Positions 1 through 12,097 are shown, counted from the stretch's first letter. The stretch is DNA of 64,000 nt from Loripinus fragilis (GCA_964019695.1 OZ026522.1:22684477-22748476); one strand, 5' to 3'. Notes: generated by a model not told the origin, from the sequence alone. Numbers and translations are program-made.

Positions 1-1620
1 TTCCAAATTAGTTATATAATCTAAGTAAGCTATTACTGAGCTACAGACAGAGACCTTTAAAAACATATATGGTCACCCCAGATGTAGTGTTCGTTACATT
101 TTTCAATGAACCCCCTTTCAAATGTCAAATGGATCTAATATAGTTCGCCATAATTTTTTTTGAAAGCAGACAATGTTCATAAGTTTGGTATGATGTAAAA
201 AACTTTATATTTACCTTTTCATAATTGCAAACATTATGTTCCTATCTTAAATACTTTTTGAGTTATTAGATGTTGAACATGGTAGCTCCATATCACACAA
301 TAATCATTAAAATGTCAAAAGTATATTCTCTAGATCTTGAGCTGGCTATAGACCCCCTCACCACAGGGGATATTTTGCACACTATAATTTCCTAATACTA
401 CATTATATAAGCCACAAAATGAAATATGTTAGCCCTCTGAGAGTGGCAGCGTTAGCGTGTAACAGAAGGTTACTTACGTTACCTTCAAAATAGCATTAAA
501 ATTCCTGATGATATCTCCAACATGACATATTCACACTTGTTTGCAGTCTGGTACAGGTTAAAAAACTTAATGTAACACAGTAACACATTTTAAACATTCA
601 TTTTGTAAATGTCTTTAGTTTAGCCGTTATATACGTTACTTAGTGATTCATTTGTAATTTCCAATTATTGGCAGTTATTGACTATACATGTATTACATCC
701 ATCAGTGAGAATAGCAAATCTATAAGGCAGGCTGCTATTCAAATGAATTGAGGTTTCATATTATGGTGTCTTACACTATTTTAACAGCCCCAGGTTGTAT
801 ATGTTACCTTCAGAATACCATTTATCGTTCAAGATAAGGTCTCCAACACGACCTGTTGGTACTAATTCGCATGCCGTAAGGGTTATGTACTTCTTTTTTA
901 CGTTGGCTCATTTGCTAAGAAGTAACTCAAACATTAACTACCATAAACTCTCTTTTCTTTTATAGAGACATCAAATATAGTTAACATAATACTCATGGAA
1001 AGTTTGTAACATACAGTGCAAATATGAGTTACAACTTAAAATATCAAAGAAAACCCATCAGGTAGAAGTTATAGAGCTGTTTCTTGCAAAGCTAGCAACT
1101 CTTCGTATATTATCCAAGGGCTTAAAGAATTTTCCAATACAGCTTATTAATTCTTTATCAGATTCATCTTGCAAGGATTTTGCATTATGCTAGCACTCTG
1201 GTAATGACACCATTACCTTGTAACATTACAATACACATATTACCCATCAACACCTTTGATAAATTAGGTAAATGACATGAGTCAACCATCAGGTAAGATT
1301 TCCAAATTAACTATATCATCTAAGTTTACAAGCTATTTTTGCATCACAGATATGGGCCTTTGAAAACATATATGTACCCCACAAGTGTTACGTATGCTAC
1401 ATTATTCCTATATTAATAATTTATGAACCTAATATGGTTTGTTATATTTTTTAATGTGGATGTGCTTATAATTCATTTTGTATTGAAGAATGTTTATGTA
1501 CCTTTTGGAAACTGCAAATATTATGTACCTATCTTTTATAAGGTTTGAGTTGTTAAGTTTTGAACATGGGAACCCCATATCACACAAAATGTGAAATATA
1601 ATTCTGTGGCTCTTTTGTTA
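1..1620. repeat. Diverged direct repeat, about 1.3 kb apart
   Basis: The block at about 3-300 returns at about 1297-1600. Both contain CCAAATTA, then an ATCTAAGT stretch, AAAACATATATG, a GTTACATT/GCTACATT stretch and, at the end, CCATATCACACAA. The copies differ by many substitutions and small indels. A weaker pair lies at about 480 and 800 (GTTACCTTCA followed by TCTCCAAC). No reading frame of note crosses the block. It could be a degenerate satellite or two copies of the end of a larger mobile element cut by the window edge. Confidence 0.5.
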
Positions 1621-1798
1621 GTGTACATTCAAGTTTTCCATCATCCAGAGGTACTTGAATTTCTTCCCATTTATTTTCCACACATTTTGTCCATATCCAG
1701 AAAGCCTCACTTGTTTTCATGGGAAAGACTTGATAGTTAAATCTTTGTATGTACGTCTCAATGACAGAAAAACAGGGTGGAAGTAAGTTCATGTTCAT
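1580..1798 (-). pseudogene. Short protein-like open frame, possible pseudogene exon
   Basis: A 72-codon minus-strand frame has unusually protein-like composition, rich in Trp, Glu and Lys towards the C-terminal half (SEAFWIWTKCVENKW, then a DDGKLEC segment). It lies downstream, on the same strand, of the decayed frame at about 2393-2972 and may belong to it, since another protein-like stretch (FPVTCKDQTEPVFNQ) sits between them at about 2250-2345 in a different frame. No promoter or splice site can be claimed. I do not recognise the family. Confidence 0.3.
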
Positions 1799-2392
1799 GC
1801 CATTTGAAATAGTCAGTATTTGTGTATGGCTTTGGTATTTTTTTCAGAAACATTTTGTACTGCAGCTTATTAACATTTATATAAATAACACATGTTAAGG
1901 CTTCATGTCATTGATGAGTGCCTAGAGCAATCCTTTATTTGTTTTCCTACCCTGCTTAGAATGTAGATGAACTAGTGGGGAGGGGTTCTCTATCAGTTTG
2001 ATAGGAACAACCTTTCGTTGGTACTAACACATAGGCACATTGGTAGTGTCACAATCTTTTAAACAGTGTATGACTGTAGATCTCTTCCCCCTTATTCTGG
2101 CCAAAGTTGTTGAAATTCAGAAGGAGCACCTTTTGTTGCATACACCATTATTAACAAAACACCCAGGTTATCCTCTGCGAGAATGTTTATAAGACTTTAT
2201 AGAATGCTGCTTATATATTGTATATAATGCATCAGTGACAAAACCAACATGGACTGCCTTCGTGTCTGGTTGAATACTGGTTCCGTCTGATCCTTGCAGG
2301 TGACAGGAAAAGCTATTATACTCTGTAGTATGGTATTACCATCAAAGTTATGTGTAGCACTACATAGCAAAATCTAATGTTGGTTCAATGTG

Positions 2393-2972
2393 TTATTGCA
2401 AGCCATGCAGAAGTTTGGACTTGTCAGTTTCGGTAGGAATTCTATCAGGAGTTGACAGTGACCATGGTACAGGTCCCAGAAGGAACGGCAGTGTCGACTC
2501 AAGGTCACTATTATATCCAATAGAAAGAATGTCATGCTGACCAAAGACGTTCATTTAAGCTCTCATCTGGCTGATTACGTTTTGTAAATCGGACCATTTC
2601 TTCTTGACCTCGCAAGCCTCAAAAGTTGTTTTGCTTGTAGCATTTTATGGATTTGTGAACGACAGATTTTCAACTAAAAAGTCAATAAAGTCTGCAACAG
2701 CCTTCCTGTCAATGGCATCAGCCTCAATAAGATCCTTAGCTATGCCAGGCTTAGCAGGAACACGGAAAGACAAAAAGTACAGTTCATTGTCTTCAAAACT
2801 AGAACTAAAAAGTAAAAGGATTGGTGAAGCCAGAAACTGCCTCTAGTACTCCATCTAATTTGCATCTGAGCAGATTGGATATCTCATTTCAGTGCATTGA
2901 AGAGTTGTTTCAACATATTGAGCTCTGATGTGATGAGTAATAGACCATTCCATTTGTAGTACGAAGTGTAGT
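2393..2972 (-). pseudogene. Decayed protein-coding frame with in-frame stops
   Basis: Read on the minus strand, one frame stays protein-like for about 580 bases although stops interrupt it: TAG at about 2857, TAG 2843-2845, TAA 2645-2647, TAA 2555-2557 and TAA 2393-2395. Segments between stops include QMEWSITHHIRAQYVETT, DNELYFLSFRVPAKPGIAKD, FEACEVKKKWSDLQ and GPVPWSLSTPDRIPTETDKS. The last resembles, from memory only, a multi-copy uncharacterised protein family of marine invertebrates. Several stops with no frameshift across this stretch suggest a non-functional copy of a repeated gene or transposon protein rather than a live exon. The frame breaks near 2345, where coding-like sequence resumes in another frame. 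Confidence 0.5.
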
Positions 2973-3316
2973 TCTAGCTACTGAAGCCTATAATATCTCC
3001 TTTGACTTGCCAAGGGGTTTATTGTTTGCCTGATAGTTATGTCAAAAGCATTTCTCAAGCAAAGAACCAATGATTGTCACACACTAAACCCATTTCGTTG
3101 CAGAAGTTCTTTGCATCTATGATGTTTATCAGACACATTTATGAGTGCAATCAGTTACACAGATACATAGTGTGCGTTGTTGTTGTGATCATGTGCAATT
3201 AACATTTGGAACAAGGCATACAGATAGAACTAACATGCAATTCAAAATTGTTTTCCTTGTAGCCCTAATCAGAGTTAACACCATCTGAATTATATCCATA
3301 TACCTTGACCAGAACT
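2973..3316. other. No recognisable feature
   Basis: AT-rich sequence between the decayed frame and element A. I see no open frame, hairpin or repeat here that I can support. Confidence 0.5.
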
Positions 3317-3636
3317 GGGGCCACTAACTCGTAAGCATCTTAAGCCTTAAGATCACCGTAAGTTCAACTTAAGTTCACCTTAACGGTCATGGCCACTAAC
3401 TCGTACACACCTTAATTTACGGTGATGACTTAAGATCATCGTAAAGTTACGGTCACGATAGAGTCACCTTAGCGCCGTCTTAGTGGTTAGGATAGGTACT
3501 TCCAAGAACGAATGCAATAAAATAATGATTTTGGCGCCATAATAATTTTAGAAGACTATGAAAGCCTATATCTTTAGAAAAAAATACTGCCAGCTACATT
3601 TTAAAGGCTTTATACAGAGACACATGTATATAGGTT

Positions 3637-3802
3637 GTGCGCAGGTCCAGAGAGGGGAGGAGGTCCGGACCACCCACCCTGGAAAATCCACACGTTTCTT
3701 TATAAAATAGCAATTGGACCCCCCTTCTCCCGAAAAGAGTTGGAAGCCCCTGAAAATAAAAAAAATATTGGCCCCAACCTCTGGCGAAATTTCCAGAATG
3801 CA
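3637..3802. mobile_element. Small GCGGATCCAG-type MITE in A (copy P1)
   Basis: The segment begins GTGCGCAGGTCCAG and ends TTCCAGAATGCAT, the diverged terminal inverted repeat of a family also seen at 6118-6382, 12541-12712 and 25470-25769. Inside is the family's GGTCCGGACC and a G- or C-rich run. The same copy is present in element B (12541-12712), so it entered the A/B ancestor before the two copies separated. Confidence 0.6.
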
Positions 3803-4787
3803 TGTAGGCATAGTAGCAGATAAACACGCACGTGTATGTTCATGTAAATTGCTCTATGTATGTTCAGTGATTGTGTGCTGTATTTGGTAATTAAACCTGT
3901 AGGCCATTTTATGTTAGTTTTCACTAATCATGGTCAAAAAAATTAGGGAATGAAAGACTATGGCCACAAGGGTATCGTTCTGAGCCAATCAAGGGTGTAT
4001 GTACATAGGTAGGTAGGTAGGTTGGTGGGTGGACTTCCTAAATAAAATAAAAGGTCGTTTTCTTCTGTTCCCCAAACCACTGGTTGTGTTCATTTTTGAA
4101 TGCATGTGAGCGGGTCGACTACTGCTACACACAGCTCTGCAGATGCCTAGAACTCTGCAGCCTGATCAGAGTTTTCGACGTACTCATGAGTTTTAACTCT
4201 TTGTCTTCAAAGTAATCCGACCACTGCTTTTTAAACGATATTTAGAAAATATTTGGATGTTGTGTCCCTTATTTTTGAAGTAAAGGCTGTTCAAATGTTC
4301 ACATAGCATTCATTTGTCAGCTCTTCGGCTGTGAATGTTGCTTAAAGTTTATTTTGTATTCAGTACGCTATCACAATAATGAAGATCTTTTAATTGTTTG
4401 TTAATTAAATAATAAAACTTAACTACCGGGAGAAAACCATCTCTGACCAGCCGCCAGGTCTTAGATATTTTGTTTGCTTATAATGCACATTTGAAACTTG
4501 TCAGGGAACTAGGCGAAGCTTAACCCTTTTAATAGTAATGGAGCCTTCCTTCTGACTTGATACAATAAACTTGGGTTAGTCCATTGTTAATATTAGGCTG
4601 TTGACAGGTTGTAATTTTCAAAAATATATTGTATTCTTTTGTCTGAAGATAGTTTACCTTTACAGACAGTAAATACCCTGATAAAATGAAGCATTTCATC
4701 TGGGTCTTCTCTGTTTGCAGAATATACTCGTTTAGGGGTTTCACAAATATAAAGGGTTCATGTAAAATAATTAATATTGATATCAAT

Positions 4788-5000
4788 TAGTCAGGGGCGA
4801 TCGGGACTCCCGTGCGAATTTGATGCCGATTTATGGTAACCAATACCAAATCAAACTTCAGGGGATAACTAATGAAAATCACCTGGTCACCCATCTGGGT
4901 TTTACGTCTGGACGTCATTATGGCGTCATCAAAATAACGTATATTGTATCAGTGCAATTTAAACGGTATGTCCACTGTAGTCTATGGCGATCAGGACTTT
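4788..5000. repeat. Left terminal inverted repeat of element I
   Basis: Pairs in inverted orientation with about 9110-9332. Shared landmarks are GCCGATTTATGGT, GGTCACCCATCT/AGATGGGTGACC and TGACGTCAT/ACGTCATTATGGCG. Both arms happen to translate to similar short peptides starting MPIYG, which reflects the DNA repeat and not a conserved gene. Confidence 0.65.
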
Positions 5001-5663
5001 CTTGCATTTTATTCCCAATTTCAGTCGAAATGCACCAAATTTAATCTTAGGAGGTTAACAATTATAATTAACATGTCGCCCATAGTGTTTTCGCATCAGA
5101 ACAAAAAGATGACGTCATTGAAATGACGCCTAATATGTAAATACCACATATATATGCGTTTTGTCCATTTCCAACGCATGGAAATATTCCTTTAATAAAC
5201 TGGCAGCCTTATTATGACTAAATACAAACTCTTTTAAATCGTAACATACAAAATATATTCAGATAGTGTGAAGTCAGTTCGAGGGTAGGACGTAAATGCC
5301 GTCACAATTTACGAATAAAAAGCCAGTGGAGTGAATGAAAAACACACAGTGTTTTTGATAATGAACGGTGTAAATATAATATAGTACCACGACCTCTGAC
5401 CAATGACCTTTAGGTCTTTCCATTTCAAACGATTGATGCAGAATACGTAAAATGAGCCAGTCCGGCTAGAACATATGTGTATGTCAAAGCTTTTATAGTA
5501 AATGTAAATAAAGGCTCCAAACCCTTTTTTTCTAGTGCAACATATCAATATTTTAAATAGAGTCACGCTTCAAAGCTTTTTGGCTTATCTGTAGCTGCTT
5601 ATCATACACTCAAAGAAAAGATAGTAGTAATATGATTTGCATACACTATCAACCAACTCATTT

Positions 5664-5864
5664 TAGTCCGATTTTGACCCCTGAAGGATCAAACGTTAGA
5701 AGAGTCTACTTAGTAGTAAGTTCATGATATGGAAATAAGGATAGACCCTCTACAAGTTATCCATTGTACTTCGAAAGCACGGCCAATAGAAAACTGTTAC
5801 AATCTGATTTATTTTTCGCATAATTATAGGTAGAATCGTCTTTAAAGGTCAAAATCGGACATTA
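5664..5864. mobile_element. Short MITE, TIR TAGTCCGATTTTGACC
   Basis: TAGTCCGATTTTGACC at 5664 pairs with AGGTCAAAATCGGACATTA ending near 5863. The 200-bp segment between has no coding content. Flanking bases do not give a clear target duplication. Confidence 0.5.
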
Positions 5865-6117
5865 AGGCATTCTTGTTGATACGGCTAAAGAAATATCTGA
5901 ATCCACATGAAAATAGTTGTTTAAAAGTCATAAGCATATTGACCACTGGCAATATTTTACATGAGTCATCTTCTGCTCCACGGCAACACAAATCAGTACA
6001 ATATTAACCGTACAATATAAATGGTTTACTTTGTAATAACACTGAGATGTTTCGCATACAGACATGCTGCGACCACATTTTATCAGCTGCAGAGGGGTTT
6101 CGGGGGCAGGAGGCAAC

Positions 6118-6382
6118 ATGCGCGAATCCAGGAATTTTTGTCAGTTTTATTTAGTCCTCAGCTTATTTAACAGCTTACAGAGGGGGTCCAATGGTTTTAT
6201 TGCTGAGAAAACTTTACTTATACTTTACCAAGGATCCAAAGGGGGTCCATTATTTGCCACGGGGGGTGTCAAACTTTTTCCAGGGGGGGGGGGGGGGTCC
6301 AAATGCTAGTTTCTTTAGAAACCCATATACGTACTTGTTATATTCCAGGGGGGGGGTGTCCGATCCCCCTCTGGATCCGCAC
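6118..6382. mobile_element. GCGGATCCAG-type MITE (copy P2)
   Basis: Starts ATGCGCGAATCCAGGAATTT and ends CCCCTCTGGATCCGCAC, giving an inverted terminal repeat of about 14 bp. The inside carries several AGGGGGTCC-like pieces and long G runs (6283-6297 and 6350-6357). The family recurs at 3637, 12541 and 25470. Overlapping open frames rich in Gly come from the G runs. Confidence 0.65.
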
Positions 6383-6639
6383 TAGGGCAATGTCATCATA
6401 ACGGGACAATATTTATCACAGTCCCGCTTCTAACCACAATTGTCAGGCATTGATTTGTCAGGACTAATGACAGATGAGGTTTTCCAAATGATGCACTGGT
6501 ACTGCGCACGTTTGACACCTTCGAGAAACACAGCTCTTGGAAGTGGTAGTTTTTGCAATTCAGTTTTTTTTTCTCGTAAAATATCCACTACGTCAACGCA
6601 GTGAGTCGAACAATATCGGTGACTGGCTAATACAAAGTA

Positions 6640-6760
6640 AGAAAGACGGCAAAGATCAGGAATCGATACAATCCAGTACCACACCTGACCCAGGATACCA
6701 ATGGGAAAGTAACAAACTCACAGTTAGACATCACAGACGAGAGCTAAGAAGTCAGGACAA
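6640..6760. repeat. Dispersed repeat AAAGATCAGGAATCGATACA
   Basis: The stretch AAAGATCAGGAATCGATACA followed by ACCACACCTGACCC and ATGGGAAAG recurs at about 61855-61960 and 62353-62490. It overlaps a 128-codon frame (6537-6923), but the homologous copies do not keep that frame open, so I do not call it a gene. Confidence 0.6.
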
Positions 6761-7009
6761 TTTACAAATATATTACTCTAGTGCATCCGCCATAGTGCTT
6801 TCTAAGGGCACTGAGCCGAGGTTAAAGAATACTTCGTGGATAGAGTCTCCAGCATTGCTGAATGCCTGCCAATGTGATTTCTTGCTCTTTCCTGACATTG
6901 AACTAGTTAATATCAGCACCTGAAAGTGCATGGAATTCGATCAGAGCCCTGGTTGTGACAACACCAATGGCACATTGACATCTTAAATAAGTGTTCTGAT
7001 CTTAGAAAC

Positions 7010-8870
7010 TTGATGATATATGAGCAAGACTGTGTAAGAAAATGTTAACTATCAACGCTCTGCCAATATATATATTTTATATGTGTTTTATTTAAGCGGC
7101 GAAAACAAAATTTGCTCCTCTGCAAAACTGGGGTTAGGGTTGTGCATTAGCTCATATAAGACAAAATATTTAAGATAGAAAAGCAAACTTTGGTTTTTGT
7201 ATTCGTCGATTGAGTTTAGGTTTGTTGAACTTATCTAAATCGATATTTATTTATATTCCATCGGGAATAATGTTAAACACATGTGATAATTTTACTCTTA
7301 ATTCAATATTTCGGCCAAAGGCCTTTATCAAGAAAAACATACACTTCAATGTCAACTACATAGTCTCTGTTCCACCATCTTGTAGTTGACATTGAAGTGC
7401 ATGTTTTTCTTGATAATGGCCTTTGGCCGAATTATTGAATTAAGAGTAAAATTATCATAATAATCTAAAACGGTTTGAAACCAACTCAGAGCAGTCGTTA
7501 AACTAAATGACGAGAGCCAAAATTACCACTTTTAAATTATAATTAAGTTCATGTAACGCACATAATACAACATGTAGGCGTAAACAGCTGTCATATGTAA
7601 TAAAGCCATCCAGTAATTTACAGACTATTAGAATATTCATTGATTAGCTAGTTTTAATGTCTTTTTTCTGTAGCTCAAACTTTCAATTTTATTATTCTCA
7701 AATTGATAAAGTAACATATGTAACAAGCTGTTACAGGCTAACACCCATGCTTACAGTGTGCAAACATCTCATATTCGATGCACCTTGAATTGGTACATAC
7801 GATAGAGTATATCTTAAAGAGTTTGGAATGGAGCAGGTCATTACTCAGCTTGCAGTCAAAATCTTGTTTGATGATTATTCTGTTTTTTTATGAAATGAGG
7901 AGGACAATTATTTTACCAAAGAAGCAGAAATAATAATCGATATTGTATATGACTTGGCTAAGGATTGGTTTAGAATATTTGCATTAGAAAGGGACATTTA
8001 CTAAATCGCAATGTTTAAATGTGAAACGATTATTTTTTATGTTCCTCTAGGATGTATCTTTATTTTAGAATTATTCATATTAGGAAATATTGAAAACAAA
8101 TATTCATAACACCTGTAACAAAGGTACAGGGGCTTAATAATCATCAATACCTAAGATTTAGGCACCATAGACTGGAGACTTTAGCTAGGAAAACATGCGA
8201 AATATATTCATTTTATCCTGAAATATCATCTCTTGCATCAAGTCAATGTCCTTGCTCATTTATTATGTCATATAATATATGTTACAACCTTTAACAAGTG
8301 CTTCAATCTTGTTGTCAAACCTGCAAATTCTATAATTCTTAATAATATGAGCAAGACAATCCCAAATATGCAAGATATCCAACAGCAGTAAATGTTTTCA
8401 TATATTTTTACTTAAATGATGCCTACCAAAATCGGCTCCTTAAAATTGGGTATACCCTTTTGGTTGTTTAATAGCACGTATAAGACACTATATTTAAAGT
8501 ATATAAGCAAGCTTTGGATTTTCTCTAACCAAAATGAGTTTGTTAGTACAAAATAATCAAAACAATTTGGAAAATGCACATATCAGCTAAAAAGTAAATG
8601 ATATTGGTCACAATTTTCATGATTAAAGGGTAATCTAATTAAAGTAACGTACAAAACACCACAGGAAGCTGTAATTTTGCTCCAAAAGAATTTATATGTA
8701 GCTAAAGTAGACAATATGCAGACCATATGAGTAATTTAAATAATTAGCCTTCTTTCTGTAGCTCAAACTTTTATTTTTTTTCTAAATTTAATATGGTAAC
8801 ATATGTAACAAGCTGTCAGAGACTAACGCCCCAGCGAACATAGTGCAAACATCTATTAAAAGACGCAGCT
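7010..8870. repeat. Diverged direct repeat within element I, about 1.1-1.3 kb apart
   Basis: About 7015-7215 and about 8345-8530 share ATATGAGCAAGAC, ATAAGACA and AAGCAA(G/A)CTTTGG in the same order. About 7700-7770 and 8794-8850 share GGTAACATATGTAACAAGCTGT-like sequence (given here in part) followed by AGTGCAAACATCT. The element therefore contains an old tandem duplication. The hairpin at 7285-7456 lies in only one of the two copies. Confidence 0.6.
7285..7456. mobile_element. Foldback hairpin, 76-bp arms, 20-bp loop
   Basis: Bases 7285-7360 (GATAATTTTACTCTTAATTC to GTCAACTACA) pair almost perfectly with 7381-7456, leaving a 20-base loop. Only a few mismatches and bulges are seen. Such a structure is typical of a recently inserted miniature foldback element or a perfect-palindrome MITE. 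It lies in one of two copies of the direct repeat around it, which marks it as the younger piece. Confidence 0.8.
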
Positions 8871-9897
8871 TGGTATCCTCTTTTAGATAGGATAAGCTTG
8901 CAAAATTCCCCAGGGGGAGCAATAGCATTCTTAGCCATCAGTCTAAAGGTGGCCCGATAAGCTGGGTATTTATAGGAAATCTACGGTATTTTGCATGCAA
9001 AATATAGTTATCGATAAATAATTCATTGTCACAGTCAGGTAAAGCATTAATGTAACCATCATATGACTAAAATAATTGATATTATGTTAAAAAAAGCGTT
9101 CGTGTTGGATAAATATGACCATACCAACACAAACTATAGCTTTTATTAACGGGCAGTTTCTTATTATGGTCGCCATATTTATGACGTCATAACTAGCCTC
9201 AGACGCGGATTTGAGATGGGTGACCACCTTTAAATTAAAGGTAAGACTCCATTGAAGGTTTTGATATAGGTCACCATAAATCGGCACACAAATCGCACGG
9301 GACCTATTTTTTGTCCCTAATGGCCCTGACTAAATTGGCTGATATCAACAATATGGGCCACGAGAAAACCAGACTTAGTTACACGCGAAAAACATTCGCA
9401 CCGAATAGCCTGTGCAACCATTCAGTCTGATCAGTGTCATTATCCTTGTTAACTGTAAAATATAGTAGTTAGAAAGTGACCAGAAAATAACACGATCACA
9501 GACTCCAGACCAACCAACGGCACCGCGAGGAAGAGACAGAGAGCACAGACTGCTACAACACAAATCGCAGCACGAAATTTTCAATATTCTAGCTAATCTC
9601 TGTAGCTGAGTATGCTGATTTTAGCCTACCCAAAGACTGATTTTCTCACGTCGCGACCCATATATTTATCTTTTCTGCTGAGTCGGTTCTAAATACTGTA
9701 AACAACACGCTTTGCACGAGAGAATAGATATAACACAGGTAAATCTTAAAGATAAGGTGACCTTAAGTTAAGAAGGCGCTAAGACGGCTTTATGTTATCG
9801 GAATAGCGCCACCTTAATTATCACGGTCGTCTCCTTAAGTTAATCTTAAGGTCGTCTTATGTTGGTCAACTTACGATGTCTACGAGTTAGTGGCCCC

Positions 9898-10931
9898 TGA
9901 GCTGTTTCACAGTGACTATCTTTCAGAACTTCCGATTTGAATGCATGGTAAAAATGTATCTACTGTTTATGTGAGCAATTAGCTAAGGTTGATAGATTCT
10001 AGTTCAAGAACAACATATCGATATCCTAAATATATTCAAACTCACAGGTTTTTAATTATCTGTACATTCAGATATGTGGATGGTATTTTAAACATAAATG
10101 ATATTTATTTTGACAATATGGTAAGCAAATATAACCTAAAAAGCCTCAACTGCTTAAAGCCAATACCTCTGATACAAAAGCCGCGTTTTAGACTTGCGTT
10201 TGTCCATTTCAAATAATATTGTTTCTACCAAAAATTAGAATAAACCTGATGATTTTGATTTTGAATTTGTCAATTTCCATTTTTAATCATCAATTTATTT
10301 TATAGAAGGGGTCCAAATTTGTATTCCTATGGAAATAGTATAGCCTTGACCCGTTTTGGATAGGTGCATGTGTCTACTGTTGTGCCAACCAAAAGTGACA
10401 GTGACTTAATAGTTTGTTTACAATTGTTAAGTTAAACATTTACTTGTACACTTCACTTGAGCTAACGCTAACGCGTTATTATTATATTATTATTATTATC
10501 CTACGGATAGGATTAATACACAAGTGATCTATCGATTCTAAGTCACTGATAACATTTTAATCAAAACATGATGTCACTGTCACTCTGGGCTGGCAGGACA
10601 GTTACTCTTTATTATTTGATTTCAGCTGGTGAACCAATAATAGGATGACATGGAGAAAGACTGTTTATCAACAGGGAATTTCAACAACAGCAGAATCTAG
10701 GGCGAAGATTTGAAAAACCAGTAAAATGTATTTAAGCCCCCGGTGGCTAAGGCTGCTGTTCGTTCTAAGGTGGTGGTTCTGTTCTTGTTGACTTGTTGTT
10801 TATTGTTACTCGCATTGTGGGATTCTGTAATTGTTCTATGTTTTGTTGTACGTTCCTTTATGTCCCTTCTAGTTTTGCAATCATCTTGATGGGAAAGAGA
10901 GAGCTGGTTGTGCTGCTTAGCTTGTCTTCCT
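9898..10931. other. 1.03-kb spacer between inverted elements A and B
   Basis: Unique-looking sequence separating the right end of A from the left end of B. It contains the J1 MITE (10375-10604) and AT-rich stretches, with no supported gene. Because the facing ends of A and B are inverted copies (about 9335-9897 and 10932-11495), this spacer is the loop of a large inverted repeat. Confidence 0.6.
10375..10604. mobile_element. J-family MITE, copy 1 (230 bp)
   Basis: TACTGTTGTGCCAACCAAAA at the left pairs with GGCTGGCAGGACAGTTAC at the right, and AGTGACAGTG/CACTGTCACT extends the inverted repeat to about 29 bp. The internal landmark is TATCCTACGGATAGGATTAA, itself palindromic. A second full copy lies at 61253-61487 in unrelated flanks, which shows mobility. 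Confidence 0.75.
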
Positions 10932-12097
10932 GGGGCAACTAACTCGTAGACATCGTAAGTTGACCAACTTAAGACGACCTTAAGATTAACTTAAGGTGAC
11001 GACGGTAATATTTAAGGTGGCGCTATTCCGATAACATAAAGCCGTCTTAGCGCCTTCTTAACTTAAGATCATCGTATCTTTTAAGATTTACCTGTGTTAT
11101 ATCTATTCTCTCGTGCAAAGCATGTTGTTTACAGTATTTAGAACCGACTCAGCAGAAAAGATAATATATATGGGTTGCGACGCGAGAAAATCAGTCTTTG
11201 GGTAGGCTAAAATCAGCATTTTCAGCTACAGAGATTAGCTAGAATATTGAAAATTCCGTGCTGCGATTTGTGTTGTAGCTGTCTGTGCTCTCTGTCTCTT
11301 CCTCGCGGTGCCGTCGGTTGGTCTTGAGTCTGTGATCGTGGTATTTTCTGGTCACTTTCTAACTACTATATTTTACAGTTAACAAGGATAATGACACTGA
11401 TCAGACTGAATGGTTGCACAGGCTATTCGGTGCGAATGTTTTTCGCGTGTAACTAAGTCTGGTTTTCTCGTGGCCCATATTGTTGATATCAGCCAATTGA
11501 TATCAATATTATTCATTTTGCATGAACCCTTTATATTTGTGAAACCCCTAAACGAGTTTTTTTTGCAAACAGAGAAGACCCAGATGAAATGCTTCATTTT
11601 ATCAGGGTATTTACTGTCTGTAAAGGTAAACTATTTTCAGACAAAAGAATACAATATATTTTTGAAAATTACAACCTGTCAACAGCCTGATATTTACAAT
11701 GAACTAACCCAAGTTTATTGTATCAAGTCAGAAGGAAGGCTCCATTACTATTAAAAGGGTTAAGCTTCGCCTAGTTCCCTGACAAGTTTCAAATGTGCAT
11801 CATAAGCAAACAAAATATCTAAGTCCTGGCGGCTTGTCAGAGATGGTTTTCTCGTGGTAGTTAAGTTTTATTATTTAATTAACAAACAATTAAAAGATCT
11901 TCATTATTGTGATAGCGTACTGAATACAAAACGAACTTTAAGCAACATTCACAGCCGAAGAGCTGGCAAATGAATGCTATGTGAAAATTTGAACAGCCTT
12001 TACTTCAAAAATAAGGGACACAACATCCAAATATTTTCTAAATATCGTTTAAAAAGCAGTGGTCGGATTACTTTGAAGACCAAGAGTTAAAACTCAT

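Larger units (their letters stand above)
4788..9332. mobile_element. Element I: 4.5-kb insertion in A, TSD AAT
   Basis: Element B lacks this block: its sequence at 11481-11510 runs through TCAATTGG (reverse complement) without interruption. In A the same site reads TCAAT, then TAGTCAGGGG..., and on the right ...CCCTGACTA followed by AATTGG. This gives terminal inverted repeat TAGTCAGGG, element 4788-9332 and a 3-bp duplication AAT (4785-4787 and 9333-9335). The inverted similarity continues inward: GTGCGAATTTGATGCCGATT on the left matches the complement of AATCGGCACACAAATCGCAC on the right. A 3-bp duplication suits PIF/Harbinger-like elements, but no transposase frame is visible. The inside holds a 1-kb direct repeat, two MITEs and a hairpin. 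Confidence 0.75.
3317..9897. mobile_element. Element A: DNA transposon-like, ends GGGGCCACTAACTCGTA
   Basis: The two ends are a perfect 17-bp inverted repeat, GGGGCCACTAACTCGTA at 3317 and its complement ending at 9897. Subterminal sequence on both sides is rich in short TTAAG/CTTAA repeats (CTTAAGCCTTAAGATCACCG on the left; CTTAAGGTCGTCTTA on the right). A second copy, element B, lies in inverted orientation at 10932-58268 and confirms both ends. About 4.5 kb of A is a later insertion (element I), so the element proper is about 2.0 kb and has no transposase frame, so it is probably non-autonomous. Neither flank shows a convincing target duplication, so I do not assign a superfamily; a CAGGG-like end would fit hAT. 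Confidence 0.78.

Noticed and set aside
6537..6923. 128-codon frame, the longest apart from transposon pieces
   Set aside because: It lies across the dispersed AAAGATCAGGAATCGATA repeat; the copies at 61855 and 62353 do not keep the frame, and no domain is visible.
11410..11754. 114-codon plus-strand frame in B, with a similar minus-strand frame in A at 4529-4786
   Set aside because: The similarity comes from the A/B inverted DNA copies, and element I interrupts it in A. No protein features are seen.
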